From Streptomyces sp. CB00455 (GTDB lineage: Bacteria; Actinomycetota; Actinomycetes; Streptomycetales; Streptomycetaceae): a stretch of 64,000 bases of DNA. The stretch is taken from contig NZ_LIVQ01000001.1 in NCBI RefSeq assembly GCF_001905445.1, positions 124,001 through 188,000 on the forward strand. The letters run 5' to 3'. Of this stretch, positions 15,952 through 25,581 are shown one piece after another. How positions within the stretch are numbered: position 1 is the stretch's first letter; each line of letters opens with the position of its first letter. Made by a program: the position numbers and the translations under genes. The notes beneath the pieces were generated by a model, which worked only from the letters and a program-made list of their open reading frames with translations, did no database searches and was not told where the DNA came from.

Positions 15952-17313
15952 ATGCCTCAGCCCACGCCCCCTTCCGTGCTCCGCCAACCCCGGTTGTGGA
16001 TCGGAACGGGACTCATCGCCGCAGTGGTCTCGATACTGTTCGCCCTCCTCTACGTCGGTGGCAACGTCAACCCCAGGGGCAATCTGCGCGACCTGCCCGT
16101 GGCCCTGGTGAACACCGACAGCGGCGCCGACGCGGGCGGCCGCCACCTCAATCTGGGCGATCAGGTCGTCTCGGGGATCCAGAAGGCCGCCGAGGGCGAC
16201 AAGAGCATCGACTGGCAGGTCGTCAGCCGCGAGGAGGCCGACCGGCGGCTGGGCCGGGGCAAGCTCTTCGGCGCCCTCGTCATACCCAAGGACTTCTCCG
16301 CCACGGTGACCGGGCTCACCGCGTCGCAGCCCGCGCCCCAGGGCCGGCCCGCCCCGCCGACCCTGACCGTGCTGACCAACCAGGCCGCCGGCAGCATCGG
16401 CTCCTCCATGTCCTCCCAGGCCGCTCAGAAAGCCGCCCACGCGGCCTCCGCCCAGCTCGGCCAGGAACTCCTCAAGCAGGCCGACGCCCAGAAGACCCCG
16501 CTCTCGACGGCCGCCCAGCTCAAGCTGGCCGACCCGGTGACCGTGAACGTCACCGACGGCCACCCCCTCGGCTCCCGCAGCGCCATGGGACTGAGCGCCT
16601 TCTACTACGCACTGGTCCTGGTCGTCTGCGGCATGCTCGGCGCCAACGTGGTCAACTCCCAGGTCGACACCGCGCTCGGCTACCTGCACACCGATTTCGG
16701 CCCCTTCCGCAAGCGCGAACCCGTCCAGCACACCAGCCGCGTCCGCACCCTGGCCATCGGCATGGCGCTCATGCTCGGCCTGTCCGTGGTCATGGGCTCC
16801 CTGGTAGAGGTCGCCACGGTCGGCATCCTCGACATGGACGCCTCCCACCTCGGCCTGCTGTGGCTCTACTCGGTCGCCACCATCGCGGTGGTCGGCATCG
16901 GCAGCCTGACCCTGTTCGCCGCCTTCGGCACCCCCGGCATGCTGCTGGCGACCATCGTGTTCGTCGCGATGGCCGTCCCCTCCTCCGGCGCCACCGTGCC
17001 CGTCCAGGCGCTCCCCGGCTTCTTCCGCGTCCTCGCGAAGTTCGAGCCGCTGCGCCAGATCACCGAGGGCCTGCGCTCCCTGTTCTACTACTCGGCCCAG
17101 GCCGACGCCGGTCTGACCCGGGCGTGGGTCGCGATGGGTGTCGCCCTTGTCGCCGCACTGCTCTTCGGCTTCGCCGTCACCCGCCTCTACGACCGCAGGG
17201 GGCTGCACCGCATCCCCCGCCCTGATGCCGAAGCCGAGACCGCAGCCCCGGCCTCGGCCGAGACTCCTGAGTCTGCGAAGTCGGCCACAGACGCAGCGCC
17301 CGCCGCGTCCTGA
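15952..17313 (+). CDS. YhgE/Pip or DUF3533-type membrane protein
   Basis: 453 residues starting at ATG 15952 after GGAGA. The plan is that of ABC-2-like YhgE/Pip proteins: one N-terminal helix (residues about 12-33), an extracellular domain of about 170 residues including PVALVNTDSGADAGGRHLNL and FGALVIPKDFSATVTGL, then five or six C-terminal helices (FYYALVLVVCGMLGANVVN onwards) and a charged cytoplasmic tail. The IPxDFS motif is typical. Relatives act as phage receptors or as parts of ESX-like secretion and export systems; some are linked to drug efflux. The adjacent divergent MerR gene suggests induction by a toxic compound. Confidence 0.82.
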   Translation: MPQPTPPSVLRQPRLWIGTGLIAAVVSILFALLYVGGNVNPRGNLRDLPVALVNTDSGADAGGRHLNLGDQVVSGIQKAAEGDKSIDWQVVSREEADRRLGRGKLFGALVIPKDFSATVTGLTASQPAPQGRPAPPTLTVLTNQAAGSIGSSMSSQAAQKAAHAASAQLGQELLKQADAQKTPLSTAAQLKLADPVTVNVTDGHPLGSRSAMGLSAFYYALVLVVCGMLGANVVNSQVDTALGYLHTDFGPFRKREPVQHTSRVRTLAIGMALMLGLSVVMGSLVEVATVGILDMDASHLGLLWLYSVATIAVVGIGSLTLFAAFGTPGMLLATIVFVAMAVPSSGATVPVQALPGFFRVLAKFEPLRQITEGLRSLFYYSAQADAGLTRAWVAMGVALVAALLFGFAVTRLYDRRGLHRIPRPDAEAETAAPASAETPESAKSATDAAPAAS

Positions 17314-17326
17314 GCGGGCCTCAGCC

Positions 17327-17347
17327 GGCCGGCCCCCAGGGCCGGCC
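17327..17347 (+). terminator. Hairpin after the membrane protein gene
   Basis: GGCCGGCCC-CCA-GGGCCGGCC is a perfect 9-bp stem with a 3-nt loop, 14 bp after the stop codon. There is no T-run, as is usual in Streptomyces. Confidence 0.65.
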
Positions 17348-18118
17348 ACCACCGGGTGCGGACGGTCGGGGGCCAGGCCCCGCCCCGCACCCGGTGCCGC
17401 TTTGCGTACGGTCCCCGGTCGGTACGCTGCTGCGCGTCGGCGACGGTGCGGCGCTGGAGGTGGCCGGCCTGCGCAATCCCCGCCTGCAGATCGACCTGCG
17501 TGCCCCCGGCCGTGCGGCGTCCGGCAGTATCGGCACTCTCGGGGCCGGTGCACGGGCGTCTCGTTGCCGCGCGGCCTGGCTCCTCCTTTCCGGCGCTGCC
17601 GGCCCGGCCGTCGCGAACACCCCGGCCCCTCCGCGAAGTCTTGTTCCTCCTTCCCGCGCCGCCCGGCCGTCCCGAACAGCCCGGCCGTCTCCCGCTGCCG
17701 ATCCGAGACGACCGAAAGCCCCGAGCGCGCGGAGGCTGTCGGAGGCGCCGGCGGCGCCGCCGCTTCGGCCGCCGTCTTCACCGGCCTCACCTCGTCGTCA
17801 CGCCGGCGCGCCCGCCGTGTCCCGCGCTCCCCGACGGCCGGCGCGCCCGCCGTGTCCCGCGTTCCCCCGCGCTGACGAAGACGGGCCCGGCCCGCCGCCG
17901 CGTGCACAGTGGGGATCGCCGTGCCCGTCGCCCTCACGCTCGTCCCGCGTCCTTGGCTCGGCGCCCGCCGCGCGCGCACCGCGAGGCGGCCTGAAAAAAG
18001 ATTCCGGCCCGAGGCAACCTTTTGCGGAGTCTGCGACCACAAGGAGTCGGATCCGGCCGTTCCGGAGTCTGGATCCGCCTCTTGCCCGGCGAACGGCATG
18101 CTAAGGAGCACACCTCCC
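17348..18118. other. Long intergenic region before GH74 gene, with direct repeat
   Basis: About 770 bp without a supported gene; open frames on both strands are low-complexity Pro/Arg/Ala. A 24-bp direct repeat starting CCGGCGCGCCCGCCGTGTCC occurs at 17803-17826 and 17838-17861. The A-rich patch at 17993-18003 and the last 100 bp probably hold the GH74 promoter; CGGAGTCTG appears twice (near 18025 and 18063). Confidence 0.45.
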
Positions 18119-20743
18119 ATGAAAAGCCCCTTGAACGGCGGGCGCCGCGGGCGTCACCGCCGCCGCTGGACCGCGACCGGTCTGCTGCTCGGCGCGCCCG
18201 CCCTCGTCGTGCCGTATCTCCTGTTCGTGCAGGAGGACTCGCAAGCCGCGACGGTCGACGGCGATGCCTACTACCGGCTGGTTTCCGTGCGCAGCGGCAA
18301 GGTGATGGACGTCAACGGCTTCTCCACCGCCGACGGCACCCGTATCCAGCAGTGGACCGACCAGAGCACGGCCAACCAGCAGTGGAGGCTGAGACCCACC
18401 AAGGACGGCTACTACGAGCTGGTGAACCGCAACAGCGGCAAAGTGCTGGGCATAGCCGGCGATTCGACCGACGAGAACGCCGCCGTCGAGCAGCAGACCG
18501 ACCGTCCCTCCGCCTCCCAGGAGTGGCGGATCGACGAGGTGAGCGGTTCCGACGCCGTCACCTTCACCTCCCGCAGGAGCGGCCGGGTCCTGGACGTCTC
18601 CGGAGGCTCCACGGCCGACGGCGCGCCGCTCATCCAGTATCACGGCAAGGGCAGCACCAACCAGCAGTGGCGCCTGGTGAAGACGGCAAAGGCCCAAGGG
18701 GCTGCGACCGGACCGTATGTGTGGAACAACGCGCAGGTGGTGGGCGGCGGTTACGTCACCGGGCTGGTGTTCAACCCCCGCGAGAAGGGCCTGCTGTACG
18801 CGCGCACCGACATGGGCGGCGCCTACCGCTGGGACGCCGCGGCCGAGCAGTGGATCCCGCTGACCGACTGGGCCGGCGAGAAGGACTGGAACCTGCTGGG
18901 CATCGATGCGCTGGCCACCGACCCCGTCGACCCCGACCGGCTCTACCTCTCGGCGGGCACCTACACCAACAGCTGGGCGGGCAACGGCGCGATCCTGCGC
19001 TCCACGGACCGTGGCCGCACCTTCCAGCGCACCGATCTGCCCTTCAAGCTGGGCGCCAACGAGGACGGCCGCGGGGCGGGCGAACGGCTCGCGATCAACC
19101 CCGCGGACAACGGCACCCTGCTGCTGGGCACCCGCAAGAACGGCCTGTGGCGCAGCACGGACCACGGCGTGACATGGGGTCAGGTCTCCTCGTTCCCCGT
19201 CAAGGACGGGGCGAGCAGCGGCGCGGGCATCTCCTTCGTGACGTACGGCCCGGCCGGCAGCAAGACGATCTATGTGGGCGTCGCCGACAAGTCCACCTCC
19301 CTCTACCGCTCCACCGACGGCGGCAGCACCTGGCAGGCCGTCTCCGGGCAGCCCACCGGCCAGATGCCGCAGCACGGCGTGCTCTCCGGTGACGGCTCGC
19401 TGTACCTGACGTACACCAACGTCCTCGGACCCAACGGCGTGACCGCGGGCTCGGTGTGGAAGTACACGCCGGCCGGCGGGGCGTGGAAGAACGTCTCCCC
19501 GTCCAATGGCAGCTACGGGTTCTCCGGTCTGGCCGTCGACCCGCAGAAGCCGTCCACGGTGATGGTCACCACCCTCGACCGCTGGTGGCCCCAGGACGAG
19601 GTCTACCGGACCACCGACGGCGGCACGAGCTGGAAGGCACAGGCCGCGAAGTCGGAGCGGGACGCCTCCGGCGCTCCTTACGTCGGGACCGGCATCGGGC
19701 ACTGGATGAGCGCACTGGCCATCGATCCCTTCAACTCCGGGCACGTGCTGTACGGCACCGGCAGCGGCATCTGGCGCAGCAAGGACGCGGGCGCCACCGA
19801 CAGCGGCGGCACCAGTCACTGGAGCGTGGGGGCCCGGGGGCTTGAGGAGACCTCGCTGATGGACGCTGTCGCCCCGCCCGGCGGCGCCACCGTCATCACC
19901 AGCATGGGCGACCTGGGGGGCTTCCGCCACGACTCCCTGACGAAGGTGCCCGCCGGGCGGCTGGACCATCCGATGATGATCACCAGCACCGACATCGATT
20001 TCGCCCAGTCCAACCCCTCGGTGATGGTCCGCGTCGGACGTGGCGGCGACAAGGACGGCGCCTACTCCACCGACGGCGGCAGCACCTGGACCGGCTTTGC
20101 GTCAGAGCCGGTGGGCAGCGGCGACAGCGGCCAAGTCGCACTCGCGGCGGACGGTTCCGCCATCGTCTGGACCGAGGCCGGGCAGGCCCCGTACCGCTCG
20201 ACCGACAAGGGGGCGAACTGGTCGAAGGTCAGCGGCCTGGGCAACGGCGCCGTGGTCGTCGCCGACCGCTCCTCGGCCAAGAGCTTCTACTCACTGTCCG
20301 ACGGCACGCTCTACGCCAGCACCGACGGCGGCGCGACCTTCGCCGCGCGCGCCACCCACCTGCCCTCCGGCCAACTCACGGCCGTCCCCGGCATCGCCGG
20401 GGACCTGTGGATCTCCGGCGGCGGCAAGGGGCTGCTGCACTCCACCGACGGGGGACGCACCTTCACCACGCTCCCCACGGTGCAGTCCGCCTCCGCGCTC
20501 GGCTTCGGCAAGGCCGCGCCGGGCGCCGGCTATCAGGCCCTGTACCTGATCGGTACCGTCAAGGACGTCACCGGGGTCTTCCGCTCCACCGACAAGGGCG
20601 CCACCTGGCTCCGCGTCAATGACGACGCCCACCAGTGGGGCGGCATCGGCGCTGTCGGCGTCATCACCGGCGACCCCGACACCTACGGGCGCGTCTATGT
20701 CGGCACCAACGGGCGCGGCCTCCAGTACGGCGACCCGTCCTGA
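18119..20743 (+). CDS. Secreted GH74 xyloglucanase with ricin-B lectin domain
   Basis: 874 residues. The start ATG 18119 follows AAGGAG at about 18101-18107. Residues 1-43 are a long export signal with an Arg-rich n-region. Residues about 46-195 form a ricin-type beta-trefoil with QxW repeats (ANQQWRL, SQEWRI, NQQWRL). The remainder is a GH74 twin seven-bladed propeller: the first catalytic Asp lies in YARTDMGGAYRWD, the second in SMGDLGGFRHDS, and Asp-box BNR repeats (STDRGRTF, STDGGSTW, STDKGANW) recur. It should cut xyloglucan or related beta-1,4-glucans outside the cell. An N-terminal lectin rather than a C-terminal CBM is less common. It stands alone with a strong terminator downstream. 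Confidence 0.93.
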   Translation: MKSPLNGGRRGRHRRRWTATGLLLGAPALVVPYLLFVQEDSQAATVDGDAYYRLVSVRSGKVMDVNGFSTADGTRIQQWTDQSTANQQWRLRPTKDGYYELVNRNSGKVLGIAGDSTDENAAVEQQTDRPSASQEWRIDEVSGSDAVTFTSRRSGRVLDVSGGSTADGAPLIQYHGKGSTNQQWRLVKTAKAQGAATGPYVWNNAQVVGGGYVTGLVFNPREKGLLYARTDMGGAYRWDAAAEQWIPLTDWAGEKDWNLLGIDALATDPVDPDRLYLSAGTYTNSWAGNGAILRSTDRGRTFQRTDLPFKLGANEDGRGAGERLAINPADNGTLLLGTRKNGLWRSTDHGVTWGQVSSFPVKDGASSGAGISFVTYGPAGSKTIYVGVADKSTSLYRSTDGGSTWQAVSGQPTGQMPQHGVLSGDGSLYLTYTNVLGPNGVTAGSVWKYTPAGGAWKNVSPSNGSYGFSGLAVDPQKPSTVMVTTLDRWWPQDEVYRTTDGGTSWKAQAAKSERDASGAPYVGTGIGHWMSALAIDPFNSGHVLYGTGSGIWRSKDAGATDSGGTSHWSVGARGLEETSLMDAVAPPGGATVITSMGDLGGFRHDSLTKVPAGRLDHPMMITSTDIDFAQSNPSVMVRVGRGGDKDGAYSTDGGSTWTGFASEPVGSGDSGQVALAADGSAIVWTEAGQAPYRSTDKGANWSKVSGLGNGAVVVADRSSAKSFYSLSDGTLYASTDGGATFAARATHLPSGQLTAVPGIAGDLWISGGGKGLLHSTDGGRTFTTLPTVQSASALGFGKAAPGAGYQALYLIGTVKDVTGVFRSTDKGATWLRVNDDAHQWGGIGAVGVITGDPDTYGRVYVGTNGRGLQYGDPS

Positions 20744-20750
20744 CCCCAGC

Positions 20751-20796
20751 GCCGGGGCGGGGCCGCAGCCACCACGGCCTGCGGCCCCGCCCCGGC
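20751..20796 (+). terminator. Strong terminator of GH74 gene
   Basis: A perfect 18-bp stem (20751-20768 with 20779-20796) and a 10-nt loop begin 7 bp after the stop codon. Confidence 0.85.
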
Positions 20797-20991
20797 CGAG
20801 GGACCTCGCTCCGCCCTGCACGCGCCCCGGGGCCCGGCCGCCCGCGCGTCGGTCCCCGGATGCAGTCCGGGGTCGGCGGGGGTGAGAGCGGCCGACAGCC
20901 ACAAGGGGCGGCGCCCTGCGTTCCGCCGGGCCGCGCCCCGCTACATCACGATCCGGTCAAGAGCTGCCTTGGGGGTCTTGATTTACCTGCG

Positions 20992-21031
20992 TGTAATCGA
21001 TTCCATGCACCCGTCGATGTAATCGATTCCA
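20992..21031. promoter_or_regulatory. Twin operators of the ribose LacI-type repressor
   Basis: TGTAATCGATTCCA occurs identically at 20992-21005 and 21018-21031, each a near-palindrome around ATCGAT. They are 26 bp apart and just upstream of the lacI-type gene. A possible -35 box TTGATT lies at 20978-20983, so the first copy would cover the -10 region. Autoregulation of the whole ribose operon is the simplest reading. Confidence 0.75.
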
Positions 21032-21083
21032 CGAGCACTCCCCCCGTGCTCGTACGACTGATCCCCAAGGAGGTGGAGCGGCA

Positions 21084-22112
21084 GTGGCCAGCATCAAGGA
21101 CGTCGCGGCCGAGGCCGGCGTATCCGTCGCCACGGTCTCGCGCGTCCTCAACGACCACCCGTCGGTCAGCGCCGACGCACGCACCCGCGTGCTGGCCGCC
21201 GTCGAGACCCTGGGCTACCGCCCGAACGCCGTCGCCCGCTCCCTGCGCACCGACCAGACCCACACGCTCGGCCTGGTCATCAGCGACGTGATGAACCCGT
21301 ACTTCACCGAACTGGCCCGCTCCGTCGAGGAGGAGGCCCGCGCGCTCGGCTACAGCGTCATCATCGGCAACGCCGACGAGCGGCCCGACCTCCAGGACCA
21401 CCACGTACGCAACCTCCTGGACCGCCGGATCGACGGCCTGCTCGTCTCCCCGACGGACGGCGGCTCGCCGCTAATGCTGGACGCCGCCCGGGCCGGAACG
21501 CCCATGGTGTTCGTCGACCGGTGGATCCCCGGCGTGGACGTGCCGGTGGTCCGGGCGGACGGGCGGGCCGCCGTACGGGACCTCGTGGCGCATCTGCACG
21601 GCCTCGGGCACCGGCGGCTCGCGATCATCGCGGGCCCGGCGGCGACCACGACCGGCCAGGAGCGCGTCGAGGCCTTCCGGGAGGCGCTCGGAGCGTACGG
21701 ACTCGAACTGCCCGACACCTACATAGGGCAGGGCGACTTCCAGGCCGAGAGCGGCCGCCGGGTCACCGAGGGGTTCCTCGCCCTGGCCGAGCCGCCCGAG
21801 GTCGTGTTCGCGGCCGACAACCTGATGGCGCTGGGCGCGCTGGACGCGGTACGCGCGCGTGGCCTGCGCGTGCCGGACGACCTCGCGCTCGCCGCGTTCG
21901 ACGACATCCCGTGGTTCGTGCACACCGATCCGCCGATCACAGCGGTCGCCCAGCCGACGGGTGAGCTGGGCCGGGCCGCCGTACGGGCCCTGGTCGACCG
22001 CATCGAGGGACGGCCCGGCGAGTCCGTCACCCTCCCCGCCCGCCTCGTCGTACGCCGCTCCTGCGGCGAGCACCCCGCCGAGGACCCCGCAACGAACAGG
22101 AGCCAGTCGTGA
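21084..22112 (+). CDS. LacI family repressor of ribose operon
   Basis: 342 residues from GTG 21084, behind a near-perfect AAGGAGGT site. The N-terminal LacI helix-turn-helix reads IKDVAAEAGVSVATVSRVLN with the hinge ARSLRTDQTHTLGLVISDVM. The core is a periplasmic-binding-protein type 1 domain: FTELARSVEEEARALGYSVI, FVDRWIPGVDVPVV, VFAADNLMALGALDAVR and LALAAFDDIPWFVHTDPPIT. The GTG of rbsA overlaps its stop, so regulator and transporter are one transcript. Ribose or another pentose from this pathway is the probable inducer. Confidence 0.93.
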   Translation: MASIKDVAAEAGVSVATVSRVLNDHPSVSADARTRVLAAVETLGYRPNAVARSLRTDQTHTLGLVISDVMNPYFTELARSVEEEARALGYSVIIGNADERPDLQDHHVRNLLDRRIDGLLVSPTDGGSPLMLDAARAGTPMVFVDRWIPGVDVPVVRADGRAAVRDLVAHLHGLGHRRLAIIAGPAATTTGQERVEAFREALGAYGLELPDTYIGQGDFQAESGRRVTEGFLALAEPPEVVFAADNLMALGALDAVRARGLRVPDDLALAAFDDIPWFVHTDPPITAVAQPTGELGRAAVRALVDRIEGRPGESVTLPARLVVRRSCGEHPAEDPATNRSQS

Positions 22113-23629
22113 GCAACGCGGACGAGTTGCTGCGCATCGAGGGCATACGCAAGACCTTCCCGGGCGTGGTGGCGCTGGACGGCGTCGACTTCGACCTGCG
22201 CCGGGGCGAGGTGCATGTGCTGCTCGGTGAGAACGGCGCGGGCAAGAGCACCCTCATCAAGATGCTCTCCGGCGCCTACGTCCCCGACGCCGGGCGGATC
22301 CTGGTCGGCGGTGTGGAGACGCGCATCCAGGGTGCGCAGGACTCCGAGCGGCTCGGGATCGCCACCATCTACCAGGAGTTCAACCTCGTACCCGACCTGA
22401 CGGTCGCCGAGAACATCTTCCTGGGGCGCCAGCCGCGCCGCTTCGGCATGATCGACCGGAAGAGGATGGAGGCGGACGCCGAGGTCCTCCTCGCACGGGT
22501 GGGCGTGAACGTGTCGCCCCGCGCGCGGGTGAGGGAGCTCGGCATCGCCCGTCTGCAGATGGTCGAGATCGCCAAGGCGCTCAGCCTGGACGCGCGCGTG
22601 CTGATCATGGACGAACCGACGGCGGTGCTCACCTCCGAGGAGGTCGAGAAGCTCTTCGCGATCGTGCGCAGGCTGCGCGAGGACGGCGTCGGGATCGTCT
22701 TCATCACCCATCACCTGGAGGAGATCGCCGCCCTGGGTGACCGGGTGAGCGTCATCCGCGACGGCCGCAGCGTCGGCCAGGTCCCGGCCTCCACGCCCGA
22801 GGACGAGCTCGTACGGCTGATGGTGGGGCGCTCGATCGAGCAGCAGTACCCGCGCGAACGGGCCGACCGAGGCGCCGCGTTGCTGTCCGTCGAGGGGCTC
22901 ACCCGGGACGGTGTCTACCACGACGTGGGCTTCGAGGTGCACGCCGGTGAGGTCGTCGGCATCGCGGGGCTCGTCGGAGCCGGCCGCACCGAGGTCGTAC
23001 GGGCGGTCTTCGGGGCCGACGCGTACGACCGGGGCACCGTGAAGGTCGCCGGCACCCCGATCGCCAAGCACGACGTCAACGCGGCGATGACCGCCGGCAT
23101 CGGGCTCATCCCGGAGGACCGCAAGGGGCAGGGCCTGCTGCTGGACGCGTCGGTCGAGGAGAACCTCGGCCTGGTGACGCTGCGGTCGGCCACGCGCGCC
23201 GGGCTCGTCGACCGCAAGGGCCAGCGCGAGGCCGCCGCACGGATCGCCGGGCAACTCGGCGTGCGGATGGCCGGACTCGGCCAGCACGTGCGGACGCTCT
23301 CCGGGGGCAACCAGCAGAAGGTCGTCATCGGCAAGTGGCTGCTCGCCGACACCAAGGTGCTGATCCTCGACGAGCCGACGCGCGGCATCGACGTCGGCGC
23401 CAAGGTCGAGATCTACCAGCTCGTCAACGAACTCACCGCCGCCGGCGCGGCCGTCCTGATGATCTCCAGCGACCTTCCCGAGGTGCTCGGCATGAGCGAC
23501 CGGGTGCTGGTGATGGCCCAGGGCCGGATCGCCGGTGAACTCTCCGCCGACGAGGCGACCCAGGACGCCGTGATGGCACTCGCCGTCAGCACTCCCACCA
23601 CCGGAACGGAGGCCTCCCGTGGCCACTGA
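22109..23629 (+). CDS. rbsA: Ribose ABC transporter ATP-binding protein RbsA
   Basis: 506-residue double ATPase. NBD1: Walker A GENGAGKST and Walker B VLIMDEPTAVL, with a weak signature region ARLQMVEIAKAL. NBD2: GLVGAGRTE (degenerate Walker A), LSGGNQQKVVIGKWL and ILDEPTRGIDVGAK. The length matches E. coli RbsA (about 501). It is translationally coupled to the regulator upstream (GTGA overlap) and overlaps the permease-binder fusion by 11 bp. Paired with rbsK and rbsD downstream, ribose is the likely substrate. Confidence 0.94.
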   Translation: MSNADELLRIEGIRKTFPGVVALDGVDFDLRRGEVHVLLGENGAGKSTLIKMLSGAYVPDAGRILVGGVETRIQGAQDSERLGIATIYQEFNLVPDLTVAENIFLGRQPRRFGMIDRKRMEADAEVLLARVGVNVSPRARVRELGIARLQMVEIAKALSLDARVLIMDEPTAVLTSEEVEKLFAIVRRLREDGVGIVFITHHLEEIAALGDRVSVIRDGRSVGQVPASTPEDELVRLMVGRSIEQQYPRERADRGAALLSVEGLTRDGVYHDVGFEVHAGEVVGIAGLVGAGRTEVVRAVFGADAYDRGTVKVAGTPIAKHDVNAAMTAGIGLIPEDRKGQGLLLDASVEENLGLVTLRSATRAGLVDRKGQREAAARIAGQLGVRMAGLGQHVRTLSGGNQQKVVIGKWLLADTKVLILDEPTRGIDVGAKVEIYQLVNELTAAGAAVLMISSDLPEVLGMSDRVLVMAQGRIAGELSADEATQDAVMALAVSTPTTGTEASRGH

Positions 23630-25568
23630 CACGCTCAAGAGCACGACGGGCGCGCGTGGCGCCTCGGGGGGCCTGCGCCGCCTCCTGCTCGACAACGGCG
23701 CACTCACCGCGCTCATCGTCCTCGTCATCGCCATGTCGGCGCTGTCCGGTGACTTCCTGACGACGGACAACCTCCTCAACGTCGGCGTCCAGGCGGCCGT
23801 GACCGCCATCCTCGCCTTCGGCGTGACCTTCGTGATCGTCTCGGCGGGCATCGACCTGTCGGTCGGCTCGGTCGCCGCACTGTCGGCCACGGTCCTCGCC
23901 TGGAGCGCCACCTCGGCCGGCGTCCCGGTCTTCCTCGCCGTACTCCTCGCCATAGCGACGGGCATCGTCTGCGGACTGGTCAACGGCATCCTGATCTCCT
24001 ACGGCAAGCTGCCGCCGTTCATCGCCACACTGGCCATGCTGTCCGTGGCCCGGGGCCTGTCCCTCGTCATCTCCGAGGGCTCCCCCATCGCCTTCCCCGA
24101 CTCCGTCTCCCACCTCGGGGACACGCTCGGCGGCTGGCTGCCCGTGCCGGTGCTGGTGATGGTCGTCATGGGCCTGATCGCCGCCTTCGTCCTGGGCCGG
24201 ACCTACATCGGCCGCTCCATGTACGCGATCGGCGGCAACGAGGAGGCCGCACGGCTGTCCGGCCTGCGCGTGAAGAAGCAGAAGCTCGCCATCTACGCCT
24301 TCTCCGGCGTCTTCGCCGCCGTCGCCGGCGTGGTGCTCGCCGCCCGGCTGTCCTCCGCGCAGCCGCAGGCAGCCGACGGCTACGAACTGGACGCGATCGC
24401 CGCGGTCGTCATCGGCGGCGCCTCCCTGGCGGGCGGTACGGGCAAGGCGTCCGGCACTTTGACCGGCGCGCTGATCCTTGCAGTGCTGCGCAACGGGCTG
24501 AACCTGCTCAACGTCTCGGCTTTCTGGCAGCAGGTCGTCATCGGTGTCGTCATCGCGCTGGCGGTGCTGCTCGACACCGCCCGCCGCAAGGCGGGGGCGA
24601 CGCCGGTCGCAGCCGGCACCGGCGGCGACAAGGGCAGGCGGGCGGCGACGTACGCGCTCGCGGCCGTGGTCACCGTCGCGATCGTCGGTGCCACGTCCTT
24701 CCTGCACAACGGCTCCGCCGCCACCAGCGGCCCGAAGATGGGCCTGTCGCTGTCCACCCTCAACAACCCGTTCTTCGTGCAGATCCGGGCGGGCGCGCAG
24801 GCCGAGGCGAAGAAGCGGGGCGTGGACCTGACCGTCACGGACGCCCAGAACGACGCGTCCCAGCAGGCCAACCAGCTGCAGAACTTCACCAGTGCCGGCC
24901 TCGGCGCGATCATCGTCAACCCGGTGGACTCGGACGCGGCCGGCAACTCGGTGAACGTGGCCGACAAGGCGAAGATCCCGGTCATCGCGGTGGACCGGGG
25001 CGTCAACAAGGCTCCGGTGGACACGCTCGTCGCCTCCGACAACGTCGCCGGCGGTGTACTCGCCGCGCAGGCGATGGCCGACAAGCTGGGCGGCACGGGC
25101 AAGATCGTGATCCTGCAGGGCCAGGCCGGCACCTCCGCCGCCCGCGAGCGTGCCCAGGGCTTCGCCAACGGCCTCAAGGCCTACCCGGGCATCCAGGTCG
25201 TGGCCGAGCAGCCCGCCGATTTCGACCGCACCAAGGGCCTCGACGTGATGTCGAACCTGCTCCAGGCCCACCCGGACGTTCAGGGCGTCATCGCCGCGAA
25301 CGACGAGATGGCCCTCGGCGCGGTCAAGGCGCTGGGCTCCGCGGCCGGCACGTCGGTCTCGGTGGTCGGCTTCGACGGCACGCCTGACGGGCTCAAGGCC
25401 GTCGAGGGCGGCACGCTGTACGCCTCCGTGGCGCAGCAGCCGTCCCAGCTCGGCAGGATCGCCGTGGACAACGCACTGAAGGCGCTCCAGGGCGAGAAGG
25501 TCGAGGCGACGGTGAAGGTGCCGGTGAAGGTGGTCACGAAGGAGAACGTGGCCGGCTTCAGCGGCTGA
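23619..25568 (+). CDS. Fused ribose permease-substrate-binding protein (RbsC-RbsB)
   Basis: 649 residues from GTG 23619 with CGGAGG before it. Residues about 1-325 are an RbsC permease: FVIVSAGIDLSVGSVAALSA, AIGGNEEAARLSGLRVKKQ and VVIGGASLAGGTGKASGTL. After a short basic linker (TARRKAGA, GGDKGRR) comes a further helix, ATYALAAVVTVAIVGATSFL (about residues 340-360), then a complete RbsB-type binding domain: MGLSLSTLNNPFFVQIRAGA, NQLQNFTSAGLGAIIVNPVD, VIAVDRGVNKAPVDTLVASD, ANDEMALGAVKALG and VVGFDGTPDGLKAV. No lipobox is present, so the binder is tethered through the permease. Most ribose systems encode these as two proteins. Confidence 0.93.
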   Translation: MATDTLKSTTGARGASGGLRRLLLDNGALTALIVLVIAMSALSGDFLTTDNLLNVGVQAAVTAILAFGVTFVIVSAGIDLSVGSVAALSATVLAWSATSAGVPVFLAVLLAIATGIVCGLVNGILISYGKLPPFIATLAMLSVARGLSLVISEGSPIAFPDSVSHLGDTLGGWLPVPVLVMVVMGLIAAFVLGRTYIGRSMYAIGGNEEAARLSGLRVKKQKLAIYAFSGVFAAVAGVVLAARLSSAQPQAADGYELDAIAAVVIGGASLAGGTGKASGTLTGALILAVLRNGLNLLNVSAFWQQVVIGVVIALAVLLDTARRKAGATPVAAGTGGDKGRRAATYALAAVVTVAIVGATSFLHNGSAATSGPKMGLSLSTLNNPFFVQIRAGAQAEAKKRGVDLTVTDAQNDASQQANQLQNFTSAGLGAIIVNPVDSDAAGNSVNVADKAKIPVIAVDRGVNKAPVDTLVASDNVAGGVLAAQAMADKLGGTGKIVILQGQAGTSAARERAQGFANGLKAYPGIQVVAEQPADFDRTKGLDVMSNLLQAHPDVQGVIAANDEMALGAVKALGSAAGTSVSVVGFDGTPDGLKAVEGGTLYASVAQQPSQLGRIAVDNALKALQGEKVEATVKVPVKVVTKENVAGFSG

Positions 25569-25581
25569 CATCGGGGAGCGG

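Noticed and set aside
15814..18120. Continuation of the merR reading frame far upstream on the minus strand
   Set aside because: It runs antisense through the YhgE/Pip-like gene with biased Gly/Asp/Gln content, and the MerR start with ribosome site at 15813 explains the real gene.
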